From NCBI GenBank assembly GCA_037893245.1, contig JBAIAA010000446.1, forward strand, positions 186,001-250,000: a DNA stretch of 64,000 bases. The letters are read 5' to 3'. Positions 12,501 through 24,500 of this stretch are shown one piece after another. The position numbers were made by a program, and so were the translations under genes. The notes under the pieces are model-generated. The model worked only from the letters and a program-made list of their open reading frames with translations. It searched no databases and was not told the origin of the DNA. The first letter of the stretch is position 1. Each line of letters opens with the position of its first letter. This DNA comes from Crossaster papposus (Eukaryota; Echinodermata; Asteroidea; Velatida; Solasteridae).

Positions 12501-15500
12501 CTGTGTCTCACAGCTTTCACCCGCTGAGGATTTCAATCGATATGCTGAATGTCTTGATCCGCCTCCGTGATCTTAGCAGCACATTTCTGGTGTTGCACTG
12601 AACATGTGACAACGGTCGTCTGTCTAATAGCAGACATTTAATGATGTGTTATTTTTTGCAGAGGCCAAGTTGTTATGCTGATGAGCGAGACATCAGTTTA
12701 AAGCTGGTTTCCATTCGCTGATGATGTATTTTGCAAATAAACTTTCTGTGTCGTAGATTTGTTCACCTATATGTAGCTGTGAAGCTAATGTATATTAGAG
12801 ATGCACCTCAGTTATTTGATTGTTATAGAAAACAAATCTATCCGTACACACTTAAGTTCAGCTCTGTATCACTGCTGTCCCGTTGAGTTAGACTAGCCTT
12901 AACCAGTTCGCACCGGTATTATTTTGACATTGACCGGGCCCAGACACAGGATTCTTTTTCACGAACTGTGATCCGAGACGGGTTCGGCCGGCATCTGTGG
13001 GTAACACACCCTGATATTTCTGGCCTCGCTCCCTGCGAGCCGGTTGCTGACAGATATTTCCGGCCTTGCGCATGACGTGTTTATCCGTAATCCGTTTTGA
13101 ATCCCGTAAAAACCTTGTGTATTCACGGCCTCCGACGCGAACTGGTTATTAAGTCTACACAGATGCATACACTGATTCGCATTTTTGTATCACTGTGGAG
13201 ACATGGCTTTGTTCTCGTGTACAAAATGGTTAGAAAGTCGAGCACGTTTTTCAAAATGTTCCCATTTTAACCATATTTTTTTTCATGGGTTGAAATTTCG
13301 ACCCAATATACCCTATATTATACCCTAACCCAAACACTAACCCTAATCCACATCCTAATCCTAGTTTTTGAGTAATTTAAGTAAAATCCAAAAATCTAAT
13401 TCGTGAAATTCCCAGTGGAGACCTATTCATCTATAGAAATTTACCCTCCGGAGACGTTTTGTCTCCATTGTACACATTGTGTTCATGTCTCCAGAGGGTA
13501 CCGTATTTCGCACCACACGTTTACACAGCAAAATTGAACAGTTGCACTACAAAGTCAAAATCTTTTGCGTTCACATCACTTTTTATTTTGGCTCTATAGT
13601 TCAATTATTTGATTTGCATCCATTGTAACAACATTTATGCCAATGGAATTTACAGAGCCACTGCCTGTATTGGACCCCCAAACAAATGCCACGACAGACA
13701 GCGTGACGATACGGTGGTCACCTCCCGACTGCCAGCACAGTGGATACCGCGTGGTGTGTGGACTCAAATCCCCTGACTCCCAGATTGCAACGGAAACTGA
13801 CGAAACCAAGATAGATGCCCATGCGTCAAGTAACCCTGGCAACAAGTCCTCTCCTGGAGAAGAAACAGCTCCCTCTAGTGATGAGAAATCGGCCAATAAG
13901 AAACCAGGGGATACTGACCAATCCAAGTTGGACAAACAGATGCCCAGTAACCCTAGCAACGAGGCACCACCCGGCGATGAAACAGCTCCCTCTAGTAAAG
14001 ACAAAATACCAACTGATTCTAGTCCATCAACAGAGGGTGACAAAGGCATCGTTGAGGAGCAGACGGTCGAGGCAGATGTCACTGAAGTGGAATTCATCGG
14101 ATTAACGCAAATGACGGAGTACTCGTTTGATATCTACACTGTCTACAATGATGTAGAAAGTGAGGCAGTCACGGTAAATAAACAAACAGGTGAGTCATTT
14201 CAAAAATGTTTCAAAAAAGTTCATCATATCTGCCTATTTTAATTCCCAGCAACATTGCTATCCGCAAAGACAAACATGTACTATGATTCAGAAGTAATGA
14301 AACATAGGTTGGTTATGTGATAAAGAATTCCCAAACCAAAAACACCTACATGCATTTAATAAATACCTAGGAGAGTTGAAGGCTTCTGATTGGCCGAGAC
14401 TCGATCACGTGCCGGTCATTATATGTAGTAACATCATGGGTTTTCCAAGGGCCGTTTTCTAAACCCCGGCTTTGGGCTGCACTCTGGCCACATTACAGAC
14501 GTTTTCCTAGTTCCGGATCGCAAAAAATATTCAGGCTGTTTGCGGCAAGTCTAATCCTCGAAATTTAAATGAAATAGGTTTAGTAGTTTACCTTGAGTGA
14601 TGGAGAAACTACAGTTTTTGTTTCGATATTTATGCTCTTCTTTATTTGAAAATACATACTGTACGACGTCAAATATACCGACATCCCTTTTTCTAGTTGT
14701 GGATCAGTTTAACCAATTCCGGATCGAGTAAAAAAACTGCTTCGTACATGTACATGTACATACATGAACAATTATCGCGCTAGAACCAACCCGAATCAAG
14801 CCTATATTTCTGATAAAGTATTCATTAATTTATATAAATACAGTTTAAAATAAATGTCAAATACTTTAACTTCCAATAAAGTTTAAAAAAAAGGACTTGC
14901 AAAGAAATGCTTTGAAATGTTTTGTCCGTGTACGTGTGTTGCGCGCGGCAACGATCCGATAAACTTTGTCCCACCATGGAGACATTTCTCCATGGTCCAT
15001 TAGAACACGTCATATGAAATCGCTTGCGCGCGTGCTGTTGATGCATGTATTTTACGGGCGATCCGGAACTAGACAAAAAAAATGAACGTTCAGTCTTTGG
15101 CAGATTTGAGACTTTTACTTCGACTTATTTTTACTTATGTATCAAGAAGCTTGTATGTTTCTTTTCAAAATGCACTTCATCTAAACAAATAGTATTGAAG
15201 ACCAAGCCATAACAAGGTAGGTTTTTATTTGAAGCGATCTGGAAGTACTAGAAAAAATCCGGAACTAGGAAAACAACTGTCTGTACTGCTAAACTACATG
15301 AACAAAGCCAAAATACGAAAACGAAGCTGCGTTTGTAAAACGGCGTAAAAGAAGCCGCGAAGTCGCGAAATTCGGAGTATTTTCACCATTTTTCTCGTTA
15401 AAAAGGTATTTATAAAGGTAATAACAGTGCGAGAACCCGGTTGTTACTGCGTGGTAATGACCGGGTTGGGGGATGACCGCTGGTAATGGACCTCGCCTTC

Positions 15501-18500
15501 GGCTCGATCCATTACCACCGGTCATCCCCCAACCCGGTCATTACCACGCAGTAACAACCGGGTTCTCGCACTGTTATTACCTATGTAAGACTAGTTTGAG
15601 AACTAAATTACTGTGTACTAACTTCTTATATATTAATCACACCTTACACTTGTCTTTTTTATTGTCAGAGAAAGTCAAGCTGCCTACAAGTGAGTACATT
15701 TTTTAATTAAACTTATGCATTTTTTTTAACCAGTTCGCACCGGAGGACGTATATACACGCAAAGTTTTTCCCTATTCAAAACGGATGACGTATAAACACG
15801 CCACGAGCAAGGCTGGAAATGTCTGTCGGCAGCGAGCAAAGTGAGAAATTTCTGTCAGCAGCGAGCAAAGCCGGAAATGAATGGGTGTGTTTTCCAGTAC
15901 CATCAGCCTGAACCCGCCTCGGATCAAGTTACGTTAAAAATAATCCCGCGCCTCTGCTCGGTGATGTTAAAATAATCCCGGCGCAAACTGGTTAACTACA
16001 CCGTTGGTTAAGAGGAAGTAATTGTAGGATAGTGTAGTCTCGTTACTGTCTCAAATATCTCTGTTTTTTACTCCCTGTATGTACTGCCCTCAAAGCACCC
16101 AGCACTTTAAGACTTTAGAGACTCGGCAGTGAAGAGTTTCTTGAAAAAGAAATTCATACCAAATAGCATACATAAATTAGGGTTGTAGTCGAGTCCCTGC
16201 AAGTCGTTTCACAAGTCCCTTCGTGAAGCCAGTCACAAGTCCCTTCATAAAGGCAGTCACAAGTAACTGGATGAACAATGACAAAGGAATGCTTTTGTCA
16301 AAGCTGATTTGAATAGCTTGTGTCTTGAATTGGAACTGAAGGACTTGTGATAGACTTGCAGGGACTTGTGATGGACTCGACTACATCCCTGACATAAATC
16401 AGTAGTTCAGTTTTGTTGTGATTTGTTTAGAGGGTGATTGGAGACTATGGATTACCACTGCTGAGGATTCCAAGCCAGCGCTTAACGCTCGCGTTCACGT
16501 CGTGGTATATGGTAACAAGGACAAGACAACGCCTATAATGCTGACTAATGAAGAGGGACGGTCACACTTCCAGGCGGAAAACATTGATGAATTCAAGGTG
16601 AGTTTGTTGAGATAAGGTCATTGTCGTGGCAACAATCGGAGGTCATTACCAGGGTAACAAGGACAAGACAACGCCTATAATGTTGACTGAGGAAGAGAGA
16701 CGGTCGCACTTCCAGGCGGAAAACATTGATGAATTCAAGGTGAGTTTGTTGAGATAAGGTCATTGTCGTGGCAACACTCAGAGGTCATTGCCAGGGTAAC
16801 AGTGGCCGATTTTTAATTTGTTTATTTTGTGTACCCCTTCTTTTCTACTGCAGATCAATGTTGGTGATATAGGAGACATCTACAAGATTCGTATTGGTTA
16901 TAATGACGATAATGACTGGCAGGGTTGGCATCTCAAGCAGGTATATTCAGCCATGACTGCTGTTTTCTGTTCTGTCGTCATTAAAAAAAAATGAACAGCA
17001 CGAAGTTGAAATAAGATAAACTTTAACGAAACATGGAGAACGGTGAAAAGAAGAAATGCCGATGGTGTCCCCTTTGTCATTTGTCATTTTTTTACTGCAA
17101 CTTGATGGATTTTGTAAAAATAAAAAAAAAGAGTAAACAAATTTTGGTCTTTGCTGAGATTTGATGTGATTTGATTTTCTGGTCGCTTAACTTCTGTAGG
17201 TGAAGATGGTGGATGAGCATTCTGACGAGGAATTAGTGTTTGATTTTAATCGTTGGATGTCGCGTCAGGAGGATGACTTTGCTGTCGTACGTGAGCTGCC
17301 AGCCGTCAGAGAGAACCAGGAAATATTACCAGGTAACCGTGGTAACACATTGAAGCCATCATATGTAAAAATTGAGTATGATGCATGGTGACCACCGATA
17401 GATCTAAGATGTGCAATGCAGGTATATATACTGAGATGGCGGCTATCTGCAAATAGGGTCATTGCTAAAAGTGGTATTAAACATTTTTAAATGTTCATAC
17501 ATTTGGTTTCCGCTATAATGTTGTTGTTCTGTTTCTAGTTAACGTGTATCTCGTTCGTGTCTCGACCGGCGACCACTGGGCAACTTACACTGATGCCAAG
17601 ATCTGGGTTAATCTGATTGGTGAGAGGGGGGATACCGGGAAGAGAATACTCTATCACTCGCTGAATCATCCCGTCAAATTCATGAAAGGACAGGTAAGCT
17701 GTGTGCTCAAATGCTTAAAGGTAGGATAAACTATTGGTAATTGCTTGAATTGTTAGGGATGCGTGGATTTGGGGGGTTGTATTTCATAGTAAATATCGTT
17801 TGACTGACCTGTCCGAAGGTTTATATTCATGGATGCTGATAAAAAAGGCATTTGTTTTCAACCAGCGTCGGGCAGTTGTTCTATGTCTAGCGCAATCATT
17901 TCGATGGATGCTTACAATCATTATTTACTCTCAAATAAGTAAGATATTTCTTAATAAAATCGGACGTAAGATTTTTCGATATCTGCAAATGCTGTATTCT
18001 ACCTTTAAAGCGGTCTGCAGTTGGAGTAAAGTGACCTGAACAAAATTATCAGGTTTGGTTTTAAACCAAAAGTTGCTTATAATGTCATATCTGTGTCTGT
18101 TTTTAGATGGATGAATTTAAGGTGGAGGCAGTGTCACTTGGTGAAGTATCCACGGTGGAAATTGGACATGACGGTGTCGGATACGGTATGTCATCATCAT
18201 TCAGTTCTTACAATGAGACAATTTTAATGGTTTTCAGCTTTACAAATTATTAACAAGTTCGTACCGGATGACGTATATACACGCAAAGTTTTCTCCAGAT
18301 ATAAAGCGGATGATGCATAAACACGTCACAAGCAAGGCTGGAAATGTCTGTCAGCAGCGAGCAAGGCCTGAAATGCGTGGCTGTGCTTCCGGGTACCATC
18401 GTCCTGAACCCGCTTTGGATTGAGTTTCGTTAATAATAATCCCGCGCCTCGGCTCGTTGATGTTATAATAATTCCCGGCGTGAAGTGGTTAACAGTGTGT

Positions 18501-21500
18501 TGTGTTTCTGCATCAGGTTCTGGCGTCTTCATCAATTCTATCAGCGTTCTTGACAGCGAGACCGCTGATAAGGAGTACCTGTTTGCTTGTAACAGTTGGC
18601 TAGATGATCATATGGAAGACAGACAGACTAACAGACAACTCCAACTACTTGGTAAATAGAAGGCAACGTACTTTTATTGAACTTTTATTGAACGATTATT
18701 GTGCGTGCATCGTTCTGTTGTTCTACATCAGAGCCAGCTCTAACCGTGTATATAACTCAATTTCACTTGTTTGCGACATAATATCTGTTATTGTCAAGTG
18801 GATCACAAGTGGTCTATTGTACCTCAGAGTGTACTGATCCCTATACATGTACGTTATTCATTTTCTTTCATATATATTAGGCATACGACCAATTGTGGCT
18901 GATAACCAGGAAGAACATTCACAAGGTAAGATGGTCAATTCAGAAATGTGTGCAGTTCATTCAGCTGTCAAACTATATTTGTCAAACATTTGGGTTCGAA
19001 TCCTGCCTTGGCCAATATGTGGATTGGGTTTTCAGTCCCTGCCTGATTCTGTGGGTTTTCTCCAGAATATTCTTCTTGGGTTTTTCTTCTATCTCTAAAA
19101 CTGTACCTTATTCTCATTATCTCATTATCGCAGGTTTTCTTAAGGTTTGCTCGGCTAGCTACAGTGTCGAGGGCACTATTATTGAGGGATCTTGGTTTCA
19201 TTACCAGAAGGAATTAATAATAATAATATAATGGTATGTGTGACACCTTTGCTTTATTGTCTCAGACAATGTAGGTACTACCTGGAAGGTCCTCATACAA
19301 ACCAGTGACTTGCAGAATGCAGGGACCACTGCCAATGTTGACCTGACTGTGTTTGGAGAAACAGGCAGATCACAGAGTCATGTACTGCAAGGACAGACAC
19401 TGGAGGCTAACACTGAACAAGAATATCAGGTGAATATTTGTTCTTTCTTCAAAACGTACATGAAAACTTTCTGAGGACTTCGACCCATGTCCTTAGAGCT
19501 GACATGTCCAATAAGATTTCCATGACAACCTTCTTCAGAGGTCTTTAAAGCTGATGTGTTCCATAAGCTTTGTACATGAAAACTTTCTGAGGAATTTGAT
19601 TCAAATCCTCGGAGATGACATGCCTCATAAGGTTTGTACATGAAAATCTTGTGAGTATTTCGGCCCAGGTACGTCTTCGGAACTGACATGCAAAGTTTGT
19701 ACATGAAAACCTGAGAACTTTGGCCACGGTATTGGAACTAAAATGTAAGGTTTGTACATTAAAACATTTTGAGGTCCTCAAAATTCTTGTAAGTCCTCAG
19801 ACTTGAAGGATATCCGAGTATACCCCTACAGAGAGAAGCAGTGATATGTATTATTGTTGGTTGACATTCTTACCAGGTTGATATTGGAGACATCGGTGAG
19901 ATTACCAAGATACGTCTGAAGCATGATGATTCTGGCGACAGTCCGGCCTGGCACGTGCAACAGGTAACGCTACAAAACCTTTATTAAAATTCTGGTTTCA
20001 AATCTGCAAATAAGTCACTTGATTATGTCATCACGACATTGAAGTTGTATTATTGTAAGATCTATAATAAGGTTCGGACTAGACGACTTGGGTAAAACCA
20101 CAATTGTTTAGAATGCTGGTAAAAGCCCGAAGGTTGATGTAAATGCAGCCTGATTTGACTCTGTTCATACAGGTGCGGTTATCCCATCCAACCAAGCCAG
20201 AGTTGATGTTCCGTGTCAATGCCTGGCTGTCATCTGATCACGGTGATAATCCAAGCACTCTCAGGGAAGTAGCTGCTATCAGGGCTGGGGTAGACCCATT
20301 GCCAGGTATGACCAACAGGCTATCACCAATTCTGAAACTGACTCCAGTGTTAGTTTAGTCTCTCCGGAGTCATTCTGAAGCTTTGAAATCAAATAATAAT
20401 ACTTTGAACTAATACAAACCAAAATAACTTGTTTAATTTATCACAAGGAAACTAGTGCATGACTAAAGTGCAGTTAATATTTTTTTGAAAATTGAACAAA
20501 GAAATTGACTAGCGACCCTTGTGGTTCATTTAAAATCTATCGTGACTTTGGTGTTGATCCCTGGTCACATGGCATTGACAGGCTTATGGCTTCCAGCTGG
20601 TGCCCACTGAACCAAGATACTGACTAATCTAGCGAACCCCCAACACAAGGCAGGATATCTCAGTTGGTAGAACACCGGAACGGCAATTTGGAGGTCACTG
20701 GTTCAAATCCCACTCTAGTCAATTTCTTAGTTCAAATAACAAATTAAAAAATCTGATGACATGATGGCAACCCTAACTTTCTTGGTTCGAATAAAAAAAA
20801 TAAAAAAAAAAAAATATCTGATTACCTGAGGGCAACCCTAACTTATTTATTTTATGAATAAGGATAAAACTGCTGCAAATTGCTTACTGGCTGGAATGAC
20901 CTGAAATATACAAATCAAATAAGTTAAGAGGGCCTAATATTTCGATCTTAACTTATTTGATTTATTTATTTTATACTTTTTTGTTTGGCAGTGATGACTT
21001 ACATCGTGCAAGTCTATATTAAGGATGATCCTGATAGTGCTACTACAAACCCCAACCTGTACATAGCACTGATGGGTGAGGCTGGAGAAATGGCTAAACG
21101 AGAACTTATCAGGAGAGACAAGCTAGTCTCTGAAGATGGCAAAGTCAAGGTAAGACTGGGTCTGAATTACTTGGCTGTGGCTACCAATCACACAGGATCC
21201 AATGGAAGTGATAGCCTCTTTCTGTGTGTTACAGTTAGCCATAGGCTGGGTCTGAAGTACTTGGCTGTGGCTTCCAATCACACAGGATCCAATGGAAGTG
21301 ATAGCCTCTTTCTGTTTGTTACAGTTAGCCATAGGCTGGGTCTGAAGTACTTGGCTGTGGCTTCCAATCACACAGGATCCAATGGAAGTTGTAGCCTCTT
21401 TCTGTTTGTTACAGTTAGCCATATCAATGCAAAGCTTCACTTTGCTTTCTAAACCAATTGTCGAACTTTCACCAGCCATTTTTTGTTCATTAATATAAAC

Positions 21501-24500
21501 CCTACGTCGTTCTTTTTCTTCAGGTGGACACTTTTACTTTCGAGGCCATTTCTGTTGGCCGGTTAAATAAGGCCGTTCTAAGCATGAGCTCTGATGAAAA
21601 ACAAGACACGTGGTTTGTGGAGAAGGTCACGGTACAAGAAGGAAAGTATACCACAACGCGGTCCGTCTTCCCTTGTAAGATGTGGTTTGGTAACGCGATC
21701 ATCGATCAGGATGGAAACACCGTCTGGCAGACTGATCTAGGACTACAAGGTAATAATAATAATAATCATTTAAAAAAAACGCTTTCAATGTCACAAAGAC
21801 ATCCCAAAGGGCTGTACAAAGATATAACAAACATAAAAACACCAAGTAATCTAAAACTATCAATTAGGTGATAAAAAGTACTGCTTAAAAAGATTAGTTT
21901 TCAAATTAGCTTTAAAAATTTCAAAATTATCAGCAGATCGGATTGCTGCTGGAAGCCTATTCCACAGACGAGGGGCATATACTGTGAATGATCGATCTCC
22001 ATAGTATTTATGTAGGTAGGTTGGGTGGCCTCAATTGTTTGAAATTAATCAACCCTTTACCCACAAACAGGGGGTTCAATCTTAAAGTGTTGGTAAGCAC
22101 AGAAATGTGCAGAACAAAAATGAGGATTGTACTTTATAAAACAATCATAAAAAAAAGTTGAAATGTAACAAATGTATTAACAAAGTTATCTGGAAAAATA
22201 CTGCTCTATTATTGTGATGAAATGCTCATAAATCTAGTCCGGGTAGACATTTTAAATTTGACTTTGTGGTTTGTATGAGCATCAAAACATTAATATCAGC
22301 ATGCAATTGGTTCCAAATACTAATAACCGCTCCATTTCTTACTAACTATGAATGTAGTTATAACCCTACTGACCTGTGTCTTACTCTCTTGTGATGACAG
22401 ATATCTGGTGATACTAATCCTCTAATCCATGTTCTAATTTAATTTACCGGCGGGGCCCGGGCCCTTAAACTGCAAGGGAAACGGCCGGCCTTGCGGGACC
22501 CATTCAGACAGGGTGCCGTGTGTCTGGGGGATCTTTCGTGGCCCGCCTTCCACGGGATTCTCAAAACTGCCTAGAATCAGTCTATCATTACACTTCTATA
22601 CAATAGTTCTTTCATTCTTTTGAAACGTTCTCATTCTTTTCCTTTGTGATAATTGTTCCTTTCGACTCCAAGTTTTTATATTCTCCACAGTTCACTTGAT
22701 TGTTTTTTATTACTACCTATTGTCTTATATTTGTAAATATTCCCGCCGTGAATATGGCCACTGATGCTGGCACGGCGTTAAACCCTAAACTCACTCACTC
22801 AAATACTAACCGCTCCATTTCCTACTAACTATGAATGTAGTTATAACACTACTGTGTCTTACTCTCTTGTGATGACAGATATCTGGTGATACTAATCCTC
22901 TAATCCATGTTCTAATTTATTTATCTAGGCATCTTTGCCGATACTTTAACTACTCTCCTTTCACAATTATCCTAGAATCTGTAGTTCTAGGGATTCAGGG
23001 AGGATTGATGGTTAACGTTTGTTCATGAATTTATTCTAACTGGAATGCCACACTTTTTCTTCTTCTTCGATTCAGCGTGAGAAGGATAGTGATGCATGTT
23101 TATTTTTGTTTGAATTAAGTTTTTAATTACTGGACTTTTTATGTCAAGGCACACCTGTTTTGGATCACCTGCTAACGATTGAAGGCAAGTTAATGAATGT
23201 AGCACAACTTATCTTTAATGCACAGTTTTCACAATGTTTTTTTTCTCACAATTTACATTTTCTAATCTGCATTATTAATAAAAACACACCCAATATATAC
23301 TTTAATCTGTTGATGTCTGTCAAGTTACAGCACATATCTGTTTGCACATATTTTACAATTGTTGCCACCCTTGACACCTCTTAAGCACATTATTTCCTGC
23401 TTGAAGAATGTACGTGCTCTACGTACTTCAAAACTCTGCCATTGCTTTTGGTAAATTTGTGTGCCTTGCAAACACCTTTAAGAATAATTGTAACCATGTG
23501 ACAAACGAGTGTCAATCAGGTTTGGTCTGGATTTATTTGTATCTTGTTTAATACACTTACAACTGTGATACATTTTTGTCCTGAGAACATTAAGTTGATC
23601 GCCTTTTTTTAATTGATGAAGGTGAAGAGGCAGTCCCAAAAGATAATAAAGAAGCGGGCAATGAGGATGATGGGGAGTCTTTGTCTGAGGGGAACTGGAC
23701 CATCTGGATCACCCCCGGTAAAGAGAATGGAATGGGCTCCAATTCCTGCCTCTCTGTACAAGTGTATGGAGAGAAGGGGAGGAGTGAGGTCATTCCATTG
23801 CGGCCAGAGGGGGTTGATGAGGCAAACGAAGGTGAAGACGAGGAGGAAAAGGTGGATGGAGAGATGAAAGAAGGGGCGGAGCAACCAGTAAATGAGGGGG
23901 AGTTGGCGAGAAAGGATCCTGAGACAAAGGTGGATAAAGATAAGAAGCAAGAAACAGAGAAATCAGCTGAGGAGAGGAAGTCCAAGATAAAGGAACCTGA
24001 GACGGAGACTGGGCAGGCAGAAGATAAAGGAGATGGGGAACAAGACCTGGCATTCCCCCCGGGATCTACTAAAGAATTTGATGTGAGCATTACCCAATAG
24101 TCTGGCGACTGGTATACAAAGACAGGCAAATGGTTTTGAATGAACGTGAAAAAGAAATGGAAGAAAATGTTGGCGTTACCAGCTCAAAACTTTACTTCTG
24201 AATTTAGGCAAATTTAAAAATAATTTTTAAAACAGAATGAAAATAAATCCTATTTACTTTCCTTTAACACTGTCAATAGAAATCAAGTTGCTAAACTTTT
24301 TCTGTGCAGATGAATGTAGGAGAGATCGGTCCAATCTACAAGATCCGTCTCATATTAGATGCTGGTGATGACAAGGACAAGACGCCAAGCATTTTCTTGG
24401 ATAAGGTAAGAAAAAATATGCAATCACCAGATGATCTTATGTGGTTTAAATGATTTCTTAAGATGTCAACTTTATCTTTTAATTTGATTTTAACATTTTC

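Noticed and set aside
13310..13365. Interstitial telomere
   Set aside because: Only a few degenerate CCCTAA-like words (ACCCTAACCC, ACCCTAATCC); too short and irregular.
20645..20722. Genuine tRNA gene (also 31,527-31,600 and 61,021-61,090)
   Set aside because: A and B boxes are present, but the stems pair poorly and the flanks are shared between copies, as in tRNA-derived SINEs.
21123..21479. Coding extension of PLAT 8 through the 90-bp repeats
   Set aside because: The donor at 21,150 and acceptor at 21,523 give a normal PLAT; read-through would add repeats and then stop.
22441..22800. rRNA or other GC-rich RNA gene
   Set aside because: The GC-rich insert lies between direct repeats and ends in an (ACTC)n tail, which fits a transposed element better.
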